Shown here piece by piece: positions 1-11,218 of a stretch of DNA of 64,000 nt. A program made the translations under genes and the position numbers. The DNA comes from Palaemon carinicauda. Lineage: Eukaryota; Arthropoda; Malacostraca; Decapoda; Palaemonidae. The DNA is taken from positions 27,962,330 to 28,026,329 of the forward strand of contig NC_090765.1 in assembly GCF_036898095.1 (NCBI RefSeq), given 5' to 3'. The notes under the pieces are model-generated. The model searched no databases and was not told the origin of the DNA. It worked only from the letters and a program-made list of their open reading frames with translations. Positions within the stretch are counted from its first letter, which is position 1. The number at the start of each line of letters is the position of its first letter.

Positions 1-66
<66 letters not shown>
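1..66. repeat. (TA)n microsatellite
   Basis: The window opens in an uninterrupted TA dinucleotide run whose upstream end is not visible. From here to about 555 the DNA is AT-rich with no recognisable gene. Confidence 0.95.
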
Positions 67-69
<3 letters not shown>

Positions 70-559
70 TGTGGAATAAAATTATTTTCTAGATAATACA
101 GTCGTTTTATAATACAACGCAAAAATATAATTATATTTATGACAATCCTTGGTTATAGTGCGCATCTCTTATGCAGGATAGATTTATTTTCTATATTTAG
201 AAGAATTCTATGTTAGAAATGAGATGTAAGAAATATAATATAAAAATACTGTACAGTATATATCTGGCTCATGTCTGTCTCTTCCATTGTTAAAATCTCC
301 ATTAAGAATATTCGAAATCATAAGACGGGATTTCGTGCATATCTAAGCCTGCTCTCGCTGAAACGTACTACAGAAACTACAGAAGTCTACACATGGTTAC
401 CAGATTATTTCATCTGATTTATCGTACATGAACCTTAAAATTATCGTTTTTTAACCAAAATTATCGTACACACTTTCAACATGATTATTAAGGAGTAACA
501 TATATAACTTATTTCAAGGTATTTTAGTATAATTGTTTAATCAAACACACACATTTGTA

Positions 560-797
560 TATACCTAAGGTATGCGTAAAAATCACAGGAAAACGTGATG
601 CTCAGATGCAGAAGAACCACAGGGAAAATGAAAATACAGAATATACACTTGAGTCCTGACTAGTTTCGTGATACTTCCTCAGAGGACTGATTTATTGCGA
701 AATCAGTCCTCTGAGGAAGTATCACGAAACTAGTCAGGACTCAAGTGTATATTCTGTATTTTCATTTTCCCTGTGGTTCTTCTATACCTAAGGTATG
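560..797. mobile_element. Palindromic foldback insert flanked by 15-bp direct repeats
   Basis: The 15-mer TATACCTAAGGTATG occurs at 560-574 and again at 783-797. Between the copies lies a perfect inverted repeat (610-693 and 700-783) joined by a 6-base spacer. Direct repeats of this length resemble a target-site duplication, so the segment may be an inserted foldback element. Only the 575-609 part lies outside the palindrome. No coding capacity is seen. The alternative is an inverted-duplication artefact of sequencing or assembly. The element class is an inference; a Penelope-like element or retrozyme remnant is possible because of the hammerhead-like motif inside. Confidence 0.6.
705..741 (+). 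ncRNA. Hammerhead-ribozyme-like motif (mirrored on the - strand at 652-688)
   Basis: Stem I is AGTCCT (705-710) paired with AGGACT (736-741). It is followed by CTGAGGA (711-717), which fits the core CUGANGA. A short stem II region follows (718-725, at best GT/AC around ATC with one extra A), then GAA (726-728), a 2-bp stem III AC/GT with a TA loop (729-734), and C735 at the expected cleavage position. Minimal type I hammerheads with a tiny stem III are known from Penelope-like elements and retrozymes. Stem II is weak here, so activity is uncertain. Because the motif lies in a perfect palindrome, the same motif is present on the other strand. Confidence 0.5.
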
Positions 798-903
798 TAT
801 CGTACATCATACTGGACCTAAAATAATGTACATGGACGATAATTATCGTACGAATGGCAACACCATTTCTCTGTCATCTCGGTCCAACTTAGTAACAGTC
901 TTC

Positions 904-954
904 TGCGCATGCGCCGTGACGTCATCACACAGTCATTATTGCCCGCCCAATCAG
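904..954 (+). promoter_or_regulatory. Promoter-like cluster: NRF-1 site, CRE and CCAAT box
   Basis: TGCGCATGCGC at 904-914 is a palindromic NRF-1 consensus. TGACGTCA at 917-924 is a full cAMP-response element. CCAATCAG at 947-954 is an NF-Y type CCAAT box. All three lie within 51 bp in a locally GC- and CpG-rich patch (about 900-1025) inside otherwise AT-rich DNA. This is the usual make-up of a housekeeping promoter. It is probably the promoter of the BICRA-like gene, whose start codon is at 6151 behind a splice acceptor. The orientation, start site and leader-exon donor are not determined, and a divergent gene is possible. Confidence 0.55.
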
Positions 955-1517
955 GCACGGCCACGCATGTACGCACACACACGCACAAACCTTCCCCGAG
1001 GCACCCAGCCCTTTCGCCGCTGTTTAAATATTTCTAGCTGGGTTGGTCTTAAGTTGCGTTTAATCATTTGATATATACCCAGATTTATATGTATGATTTT
1101 CATGAAAATCTACCAGTAGACTAAGATTATATATTTAAACTTTCAGTTAAAAATAAGAGAAATAACAAAAGCAAATGTTTTGGGAAATTATTGAAGTTTT
1201 TGGGAAAGTTTTCGGTGTAGATTCTCATGATCAAATTACATTGATCATTACTCCGTGGTGGAAAGTTAGGGGGTGTTGGGGTTGGATGTTGTTGTGGGGG
1301 GTGGGGTGGGGGGGGGGGAGGCATTCTGCGGGGTTGGATTACCCTGATTGGGAGACTTATGGGGGAACTAGGAAGTTGCTGATTACCCCCCTCCCCATTT
1401 TTCTTATTTTGTCTTCCATATTTTTTGGGTAACAAAAATGCTGAGCTTCACTTATTAGGTTTGTCGAATTGCTCCTTTTTTAAATTTTTCAAATGTACGA
1501 GATTATTGTTTTGCATT

Positions 1518-1520
<3 letters not shown>

Positions 1521-1599
<79 letters not shown>
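1521..1599. repeat. (CT)n microsatellite
   Basis: A CT run with a few interruptions in its distal part. Open frames reading through it as Leu-Ser or Arg-Glu repeats are artefacts of the repeat. Confidence 0.95.
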
Positions 1600-2330
1600 T
1601 GGTTAGGCTTATTTCTTCCATTATTTTGTTACAATTTTCCATTCTTACTCTGCCCTTAGGATTGAAATAAGCATAAATCCATTTATAGTACAGTATCATC
1701 AACCCATTTTAATGGCTGGGAATTACAGCAGAAAGTTATTTTTTTATTTTCAATTCATTTTAATGGTAACATGGAACATAATTAGATATTACAACAAGCC
1801 ACATACTTGAAAACAAACCACATACAGTACTTGAAAGATTGCCTAGATCTGAAACATTACAGTGGAGTACTGGCGTTAACCATTGGGTATCGTGCTCTGA
1901 ATGTACCCAGGAGCACTCTGCCAGTACCTTAGCCATGCAGACACATTTATGGCATTTAACCACTTCTACACATGACGCCAGAGCTCTTGTGATAAGTCCT
2001 GGCAGCAATGTGATGATCTCATAAGTATTTAGAATTTGCCGAGTAATGAGATTTAATCCTTCTAAGACGTTGATATCTTGCCAAAGTAAATTCAGGTCTT
2101 ATTCTGTCGACACACATGACGATGGTTTTAATGAATATTAAAAGTAATTTTGTGAAAAAAAAAAAATCTTTTTGATACGTTCCCTTCTCTATGGTGTCCA
2201 ATTTAGAATTTTTTTTTTTTTGGGGGGGGGGGGTTGGGGGGAATACCCATTTGTGCCTACCAGTTTTAGAACAATTAGAGCCTCAACTAAAAAGGCATCA
2301 GTTTCTCCAGAGGTGGTTTTGTCAATTGTT

Positions 2331-2333
2331 CTC

Positions 2334-2412
<79 letters not shown>
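2331..2412. repeat. (CT)n microsatellite
   Basis: A long, almost perfect CT run preceded by a poly-T/poly-G tract near 2209-2240. Confidence 0.95.
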
Positions 2413-2415
<3 letters not shown>

Positions 2416-2790
2416 GTATTGAAGAAAGACCTCCCACAAAAAAAAGATAAGAGATCAATTCATGATATTGAAATGAGCATGATAGCGCATAGGAGAGGAA
2501 ATGTGTGACAATTGATTTGTTTCAAGAGAGAAAGCAAACAGTTATGGCACTCAGCGAAAGGGCAGGGTTTGCTTGCCTTGGAAGGGCAGGGTTTGCTTGC
2601 CTTGGAAGGGCAGAGAGTGATTGATGGATGTGTCGTGTGCGTCCATGTGTCAGAAGGAAGACGGGGAGGAAGTTGTGTAGATGTGTTATTGTGGGTTGTA
2701 TGGATAAAGGTTTGAATGTTGTAGGGCAAGGTGGAATAGGGAGTGTATGTGATCTTGTAATTACAAAGATCTAAAAGAATGATATTTGGG

Positions 2791-2830
<40 letters not shown>

Positions 2831-3173
2831 TTATTAAGAAAAGTGTTAGGCAAGGGTCTCAATTATTTTTGTATATTATAGGAAATTTCCATAGATTCCT
2901 AGGATTTTCGAATAAATTTATTAATTTTTGAACAAGATCAGTCAACATTTATTGTGAGGTATTTTGACAACGAAGAAATACCACATGAATGACTAACTTT
3001 ATATTGGAGTTAAGTTAGATGGTGTTTTTTTTTAGTACAAAAAGCGTATGTGAAAGTATTGTTAAGTATATTTTATTCCTTTGTTAATATTAAGAATCTA
3101 ATTTATAACAAAAACATTCAGAGATTTCTGTCCTCCAAAGGGTGACGTTGACACAAAAAGAAAGACATTTGAT

Positions 3174-3960
3174 TTGCATCTGATCCAGAATGCTGATCCT
3201 GATCCAGAGGCCGGATCTGGATCACTACCAAAATTCATTGGAATTGTCTATAGCACAGGGTCTACATGTGGTGAAAATTTTGTTAAAATCTTCATTTTTG
3301 TGTTGATGTTCTTTAAAACGGCGAAAAATGCAAATCTGGATTTAGAATCTGGATACGGATCATCTCCAAAATTTAATTGGGTTATCCATGACCTTATATC
3401 TGGGCTATCTGTGGTGAAAATTACATTAAAATCTGTCGGTTTGTTTTGACGTTACCTTTAAAATGGCGAAAATGTGAATCCGGATCCGTATTCGGATCAT
3501 CTCCAAAATTTAATGGGTCATCCATGACCTTATACATAGAGAATTGAAGTGAAAATTTTGTCACAATTCGTCGAGTAATTTTTGACGTAATCCTGTCCAC
3601 AGACAGAAAGACAGACGGGCACACACAAATATTTTACGGATCCAGAACAGGATCATCTATAAAAATCAATGGAGTCGCTTATGGCCTGATATTTATCTGT
3701 GGTGGAAATTTCGTCAGTATCCGTCAATTTTTATTTTTGTTTTGACATAATCTTTAAAATTGTGAAAGATTCAAATCTGGATCTAGAATCCGGATCCGGA
3801 TCATCTCCAAAAATTTAATGGGGTTGTCCATGACTGAAGATCTAATTATAGTGAAAATTTAGTGAAAATCCGTGCAGTAGTCGTGAGATAATCCTGTCCA
3901 CAGACACACAAATAAATAAACTGACTCAAAAATATAACTTCCTTGGCGGAGATAATTACA
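3174..3960. repeat. Dispersed repeat built of degenerate units of about 150 bp
   Basis: Blocks with GGATCATCTCCAAAATTTAA, then 'GTGGTGAAAATTTTGTTAAAA', then TTTTGAC(G/A)TAATC recur with drift from about 3180 to 3850. The segment closes with 'CCTGTCCACAGACA' and 'CTTCCTTGGCGGAGATAATTACA'. The closing CTTGGCGGAGRTAAT-type string is typical of an abundant dispersed non-coding repeat seen in invertebrate genomes (recalled, not searched). No terminal inverted repeats or ORF are seen. The superfamily is unknown. Confidence 0.5.
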
Positions 3961-4559
3961 GAGGGATATACAGCCGGGGGCTGTAGGGGGGTTACTGTAT
4001 TTGTATGCTTTGGTAATACTTTACTGTACATAATTTCTGAAAAAGAAAATACTTGATTATATTTGGCATAGAGTACAGAGTAGATGGAAGGACAAATGGT
4101 TGGGTGTACTATGATCATTCTCTGATTGATATGAAAGTTGAAATTGACAGGAAGGTTTGAAAATATTACTCTAAATTAAGCTTGTATGCGGGTAATAATA
4201 GTATCCAATACTGTAGCTTTTCATACTCCATACAATTGATTATGTGTGATATCTTTCTTAGGTGTCCTATAATGAAAAGTGAAAGAAATTAGATTGCAGA
4301 AGTAGTTGACTTAAGACCTAACAGTTCCACATTCTCTTTCAGCTTATCCAGAAGATTAGGCCTATGCAAAATATCAAGGAGAACTTAGAACACCATCGTC
4401 CGAACATATTTTCTGAACTCAGAAGACGTTTCCAGGATCATTTTTTGAGAATCCTTATGTCATCATGTTTCTCATGGTTAGTGTGCATTTACTGTATTTC
4501 ATCACATCTATTTTGTTTGTTTTTATTTTTAAGTTGAGTTTTCCCCATATTTATTCCTT

Positions 4560-5520
4560 TTTTTTGAGCTCAAGCCATGTCGTCCTGATGGAAGTAACTA
4601 TAAGTAGCTTCCTAAGGGATATATGTACTACAGTGATATTCCCAGAGAATTTTACCTTTAGGTATCCAGAATTCTAACTCCTGGCGCGAATATCCTTAAA
4701 TTTCTCTCAATGATATCGCATGATATCAGAGGACGTATTCTTGACACGTCACATAGCAATCTGCACCCCTAATTGCGTTAACGCTTCGAGGGGGATGTGG
4801 CAGAATAGAAGGGGAGCCGTATCAAGGTTACCCTAGTTCTCATACTATTGAGTATCACAACAGCACCATATCCAATATGGCGAACATTCCTTATTTTGTA
4901 GCGATTTCGCTCAGTGAGAAATGTTGTCCCAAGGTAAGGCACTGATGAAGATCCACAGATTCATTAATGCTCTGGTACGGTTCTATCAGGACGACATGGC
5001 TTGAGCCCAAAAAATGGATTTTGAGTGAAGCGAAAAATCTATTTTCTGGTGAGATGGCCATGTCGTCCTGATGGACCCACCCTTCTTTTCTAAAAAGAAA
5101 AGACCTTCACAGTATCCCTCCCGAAGTGCTGTATCTGTAGCACCATGCTCAATGCTACAAGGAATGTTCACCATATTGGATATGGCGCTGTTGTGATACT
5201 CAATAGTATGAGAACTACGGTAACCTTGATACGGCTCCCCTTCTATTCTGCCACATCCCCCTCGAAGCATTAACACTATTAGGGGTGCAGATTGCTATGT
5301 GACGTGTCAAGAATACGTCCTCTGATATTATGTGATATCCTTGAGAGAAATTTAAGGATATTCGCGCCAGGAGTTAGAATTCTGGATACCTAAAGGTAAA
5401 ATTCTCTGGGAATATCACTGTAGTACATATATCCCTTAGGAAGCTACTTATAGGAACTTCCATCAGGACGACATGGCTATCTCACCCAAAAATAGATTTT
5501 TCACTTCGCTCAAAATCCGT
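4560..5520 (+). mobile_element. Non-autonomous DIRS-like element F (internally deleted)
   Basis: About 320-bp inverted arms at 4572-4890 and 5146-5475 both carry the outer string CCATGTCGTCCTGATGG. An internal segment at about 4985-5075 is the reverse complement of the right end joined to the left end (…CAAAATCCAT + TTTTTTGGGCTCAAGCC…). That is the DIRS-1 internal complementary region. There is no gag, RT or recombinase in its roughly 960 bp. The arms match the end of antisense element D at about 58540-58822, so F is an internally deleted derivative of that family and would need recombinase and RT in trans. The limits are good to a few bases only. Confidence 0.75.
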
Positions 5521-6150
5521 TATATTTCCCCTGTTGAATGTAACTCAATTTACAACAGTTGTAAAGTATAAATTGAAAATAATTTTTATACAGGAGCTTT
5601 AGCTAATTGGGAGATTTGAAACCAAAACTCTGTGCTGTCATTTTGATGTGATCTTAGGGAATATCTTTGAGTTAGAAATTATGGTGCTTTTCAATAAAAA
5701 TAGTATGTTGATTACCTTTTTATGGAAATATTTTAGGAGAATAATTTATTAGTTCAATGTTAATACTGTATATATTTACTGTATACTTAAATATCTCATG
5801 AGCAATAATTTGCAAAAGTTTGAATCTGTCTGACAGTATGGTGATGTAGTATTAATTCGTATGTGCAGGTATCACTTTCCTTTATGTTCAACAGCCATAT
5901 AAAGAATTGAGCCAGGATAAATTTTATAAGAAATTCTTTATTTTTGTCTTAGGGACCGATTTCCTAGGTAAATGTGTCATGTTGTAAGGAAGGGCATCTT
6001 GCACTTGTACCTTTTATCTAAGTTAAAATGAACTATCATGGTAAAGTTTTAAAGTATCAGTATTTAATTTCATTATGTATTTTTTATTAGAATGGACATT
6101 ATGATAATTACTGATTTTTTTTCCTCCTTTGCAGTCATGTTTAGCTTGCA

Positions 6151-6194
6151 ATGGATGATGATGGCCAGAAACAGAGATTGCTTGACGTAATAGG
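6151..6194 (+). CDS. BICRA: BICRA-like gene, coding exon 1 (start codon exon)
   Basis: The acceptor at 6134 (long pyrimidine tract, TTTGCAG) opens an exon with 16 nt of 5' UTR, then ATG at 6151 in a good context (G at -3, G at +4). The codons read MDDDGQKQRLLDVI plus GG of a split glycine. The GTAAGT donor starts at 6195, giving phase 2. The string closely resembles the first residues of vertebrate BICRA (MDDEDGRCLLDVI), which is why this start was chosen. An upstream ATG at 6137 in another frame opens a 17-codon reading frame that overlaps the start and stops at 6190. Confidence 0.8.
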
Positions 6195-6597
6195 GTAAGT
6201 TTCCATTACTGTTGTTTGATTGAGCCGTCCCTCTTTTCTGTGATCACTTGATTTTGCATTCCTATTTGATCTTATGATGCAAAAGACAACTGGAGCCTGT
6301 CTCACTTTTGTTTTTATGTAAATTGTATCAGCTGTAGGTTGGTCACTTTGAAAAGGTCCATGATATTGAAAGTACAAGGCAAAATTTGTAACCGTGTACT
6401 ACAGAAAATTTGATTATGACTATATATTTATGCTAGAATATTAGTTTAAATGGGGGTATTTATTGAAAAGAACTAGTTGTCAGTTGTTAAAGATATATTT
6501 TTATATTAATTTGAAGTTTATCACATTACAGTATATTTGTGGTTATATAACACCACAAATTTAGTGCTTTGTACTGTGTATTGTTATGTAATTATAG

Positions 6598-6800
6598 TTT
6601 GTTCCAACACAAAATACTTACCGAGAACTACTTTCTTTTGGAGTCACTTGTGATCCCTCTTTCTCGACCAAGGTTTTTCCCGCCGTTACCCCCCTACTCC
6701 GCTCTACATAGGCCTACCCCCGCCGCCAAGGAATGCACCCTGAGGGCAGGATTAGGGCAGGTCACTGCTTCTCTGGGTCATTCTCCTCATTAAGTTCCTT
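6598..6800 (+). mobile_element. Solo/truncated terminal repeat of the DIRS A family
   Basis: It starts 'TTTGTTCCAACAC' followed by a diverged TACTTACC-GAACTACTTTCTTT string, like the left end of element A at 17503. It continues with drifted versions of the same terminal repeat (CCCTGAGG…, …CTGGGTCAT) to about 6800. No internal or right-end sequence follows, so it is a truncated or solo end. Divergence from element A is high, implying an older insertion. Confidence 0.65.
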
Positions 6801-8051
6801 GGTCGTGTAATTAGAGTTGAATGGTATAATAATTGCCCTCATCCATTGTTGGCATTAATCCTTTAGCCTAGTAGATCATGTACAATAAAGATTGCTTGTT
6901 GTGTAGGACAATGGAAGACTTATATAGGTAATAATTTTTATTTTTTAATCAAAACAATTGAAGCTTACATTCAATTTGTTTTTGTGTTTATTTGTAGAAG
7001 TAAATGGGAAAAGACTTCCTAATGGTTAAAATCCAGTATTTTTGGACTTTGCAGTATTGAAAAGAAACAGATAAAATGAATGCTATATACAGTACTAATA
7101 TACATAATTAATTCAGTTTTCTCTTTGAGGAATTTTACCTTTTAAGGATTTTAAATGATCTAGTAATTTAGAATTTGTTTGGGTGTGAATGTTATTGATT
7201 GATTCTTTCATTTACCTATCTTGAAATGTAGTCTTTAGATAAGGAAATAAAGCTCATTGGTCTCATGATCAGGGAACATAGGTCTGACAAGAAATCAAAG
7301 GGTTTTATGTTGTTCTTCCTTCAGTTAGTGTTCATCTTTTAATTGGTGTGGGTTGCATGCAGATATGAGTTGCATGCTTGCTACAGTTTTATTTGCTCTA
7401 AAGGTTCCTGAAAATTTAATGTGTTAATTTTGTACAACGTTTTTGGGTGTATTAAATTTTCCATGGAACCTGGATCAATTCTGAGAAGGGGTGAGACACA
7501 TTCCAGAACTGCCCTCAAAGTATCTACAATTGATATATATCCATTAGATCTGAGTGGTTTCCTGCTTGGATCACTATTAGCTTTGAATGCTGCCATTGAA
7601 TTTCTATAAAGGCTTCAATTATTTATAATAATAGTACTGTATACTGTATAACATTTCTGATATTATTCGTTTAGATGAACAAGGAAAAACATTTTAATGT
7701 AGAAGTAAAGGATTTTTATGTCCATGATCATTTTTCAAACTTATGATGTCGTGAAGCAGGAGACATAATCAGATTGAAAAAAAAGTGAGTCGGCATGTCG
7801 TGTTAACGGTCATGCAGAATAATTCTGCCTAGGTGTACTGTATAGTAAATAGAATTTTAAAGGTGATGGAATTTAGAAAAATGCATAGATGTTAATCACA
7901 AAATACAAGGTAAAAACTATTGTAAATATTTTGAAAAAAAGGATGATAATGGCAACTTTTAAGCAAAGTTCCAAGTTCTCTAGGAAAGTTAAAAATTGAG
8001 AGATCATTAAAAGAGGAACATCTTTAGTGTACAGTACGGGTAAATTTTAGA

Positions 8052-8340
8052 ATGCACATTTATCTGTTGCATGTAAAGAATTTAGTGCATGTAGTATATT
8101 ATGCTCTTCGCATTCCCCAAGAGAGATTAGTTCACCAAACTTTCAACTGGGCTCCACAAGGCACTAGAAGAGTTGGGAGATCCAGGCCTACATGGCTGAG
8201 GACTATGAAGTGGGAAATAGGAGATGATGATTGGAGAAGTATTGATTTGAAAGCTCAAGATAGAGACGACGGGCAAAATCTAACTGACGCCAATTGCATT
8301 AATAGGCATTGGAGGAGATAATGATGATGAGTATAGTACT
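8052..8340 (+). pseudogene. LINE 3' fragment (C-terminus of a non-LTR reverse transcriptase ORF)
   Basis: The open frame ends with RIPQERLVHQTFNWAPQGTR, RVGRSRPTWLR, then GDDDWRSIDLKAQDRD and a stop near 8321, followed by a GATGATGATGAG tail. The G-(K/R)-RxxxRPRxTW…AQDR arrangement is the usual end of non-LTR retrotransposon polyproteins (RTE-like clades among others). Only the last 90 or so codons remain, as expected for a 5'-truncated copy. The exact clade is not determined. Confidence 0.6.
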
Positions 8341-8687
8341 ACTGTTTATTAGACATTAATAAGCAGGTCAGACATTCTTCTGGCATTCATTTCTTTCCTC
8401 GGAGGGGTGTGGCAGGTGTAACGACTGTTTGCGTTGGCTGTGGATTAAATGCTCTTAAGGCCTGACATATGAGATTGGTCGAACATGAGTCCATCACTCC
8501 TCTCACTCCGGTGAATGATCATAATTGTTTTTTTGTTTCCCTTAATGACCCTCATGAAAGAGAAGATCCACCTGAGACTCTCGCTTTGGTGTTGCTTCGA
8601 CAGTGCTTGAAAATAATGAGAAGGCTGCCTTATGTAAGGATCCCAGATATTCTTCTGGAAATAATCCTTCTCATAAGAGTATGAATA

Positions 8688-9286
8688 CAGTGATGCTTCA
8701 GCATACGAAAGTAATCCGTTCAGGATACGGTTTCGTATGCTGATTTTTTCGTATCCTGAGTCGCGTTTTACATGTAAATAGCCTAATCCGTTCCAAGCCT
8801 TATGAAAAGACACCTTTTCTTTTATAAACACGCTAAACTGTAGTAATAAACATGCAATGCAGCCATTTCTACCATTCAATAATCAGCCCAACCATTAAAA
8901 ACAGCATAATCCATTCCAGAAACCACCATGAGATTATTCAATAATGTAGTTATAGCCTAGTTATCCCCTTCAAGCCTTATGAAAACGGTCCATTTTCTTT
9001 ACTGCTGTATAAAAGTTACGGTACTGTATGTAAAGCATTTGGATCAGTGAAGGTGTATTGTTACCTGTACACCTAAATTAAGGGTTGATACCCCGAAAAA
9101 AAAGGTACAGTTAATTAACAAAAAAGTTGAAACTGTTTAAAATTACTCTCAACGACGATTTGGGATCTCGTAAGCTTTTCATATCCTGAAATTTTTTTCG
9201 TATACTGGGGCATAAAAATCTTCGTATCGCTTTGCATACCCTGAATTTTTCGTAAGCAGAAACTTTCGTATCCAGAGGTATCACTG
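8688..9286. mobile_element. TA-flanked MITE, copy 1
   Basis: A 599-bp non-coding element with terminal inverted repeats starting CAGTGATGCxTCAG-ATACGAAAGT and ending ACTTTCGTATCCAGAGGTATCACTG, flanked by TA on both sides. TA duplications and a CAGTG-type terminus suggest a Tc1/mariner-mobilised MITE. Subterminal TTCGTATCCTGA-like motifs repeat near both ends. A second copy lies at 46095-46660. An antisense open frame (8445-8879) running across its left edge is not a gene. Confidence 0.85.
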
Positions 9287-9289
9287 TAT

Positions 9290-9792
9290 GTTGTAACCGT
9301 TTGTAATCACAACTGGTCATCCGAGTACAACTCAGTTACCGCTCTTTCTTCGCTGTGCGATGGATGATTGATCAACAGTCATGTTTAGTTAACTGCAAAA
9401 CCATTTTCAAGAGAGTAAGACCTCATTTTATCAATTGGTTCCAGGTGTAATCTCGTGTTCTTGGGACATGACGAAAGTGATCGGTTTTATGTTCTTGGTC
9501 TCCCAATATGAATGGTGGATATTGCCTCGCTGATTCTATCTTTGTGTGATGTTGAAAAGATTATGATCGTCTTCAGATCATGCCATGCAGTTGAGTGAGA
9601 GCACCAGACACTTATGGTTTACAGATCAAGAGCAAGGTCGAGCTGATGCATCTCATCCTTCAACTTTAGGATGGGGAATTTTTGTCTGTAGATGGGTCCA
9701 CTAGCTCTGACAATCTTGCATCACCCTACGTATAGATCCGTCAGTCTGTGAATTGATAAACAACCTTAGCGTGGAGAAGCTTTGAATAAAAG

Positions 9793-9873
<81 letters not shown>

Positions 9874-10450
9874 CACTTTAGCTGGATCTTTGGTGATGAG
9901 CTTAGCCTCTGATGTTTCTTTGGACGTGGATATTTTAAAGTTCCATAGGTTGTTAGTGATAGGCAGGACAACATTTACCTTCCTCTCACATCAGGCTGCT
10001 GATTTGTGACAAACATGTTCCTTAAGAGATTGGGATGCTGTGTTTAGTCTCTTTTGAAATGTTAGGTAGCGATGGCTGGAAGTTGTTAAGAATTGCTCTC
10101 TGGACTTCTTTAGTACAGTTAGCTGTTCTTTGTAGAGAAGACTGCTGGGCGAGTCATGATTTCTCCTGTTTAAAAGAGTTTCTTTGCTTGAGTTGATATC
10201 AGCGTGTCTATGTCAGCTTCTATCAGTTGTTTTCAAGAATCCCGTTGGATACATATTTTTAAATACCCAATTACAGGGACTCTGTGAAGTATTTCTGCTT
10301 CTGTGAAGTATCTCTGCTTCATTTGTAATGGGACAAGCTATCAGTTCAAAGCCATGTGCTTCAGTGTTCACTCAAGTGTTTGTCTGGTGTCTGTTTGGAC
10401 TAATTTGCTTGTGATCTGTTTCTTTCAAAACTGCAAGAAGTGGTTGTATT
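9290..10450 (+). other. Decayed retroelement-like sequence
   Basis: The stretch is less AT-rich than its surroundings. Around 9637-9680 the + strand reads DASHPSTLGWGI, reminiscent of the TDAS…GWG motif at the start of RNase H domains in DIRS and LTR elements. Frames are broken everywhere and a (CT)n run interrupts it at 9795-9868. Element type and borders cannot be set from sequence alone. Confidence 0.3.
9795..9868. repeat. (CT)n microsatellite
   Basis: A perfect CT run inside intron 1. Confidence 0.95.
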
Positions 10451-11218
10451 GTAAAGATCACTTGAGTGGAACCTGTTAAGGGTGAAAGGTCAAGAGAGGC
10501 CAAATTAGTAAAAGGAATTAAGACTTCTAGATTAGAATAATGTGTAGCATTGAGCTTAAGAAAAGAAAATGCAAGACTTAGAATTAACTGTTTACCTAGT
10601 AATGTGAGGTGGATGGTATAATCTGGGAAAATCCAAATGCAGAGATGGTTAGAATTATGAAATATTTATACAACATGTACAATGAGCTAATTGAACGATG
10701 GTGCCAGAAATTAATATCCAGCTCAGGGAAAAGGAACTTGATAGACCTTTGTTTTTTAACATACAGTTTAAGATGAGAGTCAGCTGCTGAAGACCAGATA
10801 GGAAGGCAATGCAGGTTTATTCAAAAGATAGCAAAATAAAAGAATCCAAACATTTACTTAGATTTTTTTAGATTTACGTTACAGAGTTTTTTGGTAATTG
10901 TGGGATATTTTTCTCAGAAGGGAATTTTCAATCAAGTTTGATACCCAGAATTTTTAGTGAGCAGTATTTAGCTTAAAAAAAGTTTCGGAGAAAAGATTTT
11001 GGTTGGAAGAGATCGAATGTATTAACCTACTAATGTTCATACTTTTGAGTTTTGTCACAATTTAATCTCGTCTATAATTTGTTGAATGCGCTAATGCCTA
11101 CTTATGTATGTATGAGGGAGAATATTTATTAATACATCTAAGAATTAGAATACTGTTTTTACAATCTGAAAAGAAATTGGCGAGATGAAAATTATCCTTG
11201 ATCTGTTGTTAGGCCCTT

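Larger units (their letters stand above)
1050..6134 (+). other. Putative leader intron / 5' flank, repeat-filled
   Basis: No coding region is supported here. The stretch contains (CT)n tracts at 1521-1599 and 2331-2412, a (GA)n tract near 2791-2830, a G-rich low-complexity patch near 1255-1320, a duplicated 24-bp unit near 2557-2608, a dispersed repeat at 3174-3960 and the non-autonomous DIRS element at 4560-5520. If the promoter cluster at 904-954 drives the host gene, most of this is a 5' UTR intron ending at the strong acceptor at 6134 (pyrimidine tract then TTTGCAG). The leader-exon donor was not identified. Confidence 0.45.

Noticed and set aside
2172..2508. Open frames with long Leu-Ser or Arg-Glu runs
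   Set aside because: They are translations of (CT)n microsatellites, as are those at 1425-1702, 9782-10009 and 34650-34961.
8445..8879. 144-codon - strand open frame
   Set aside because: It runs from non-repeat DNA into the MITE at 8688 and its second copy at 46071-46286 diverges outside the MITE. There is no domain or splice support.
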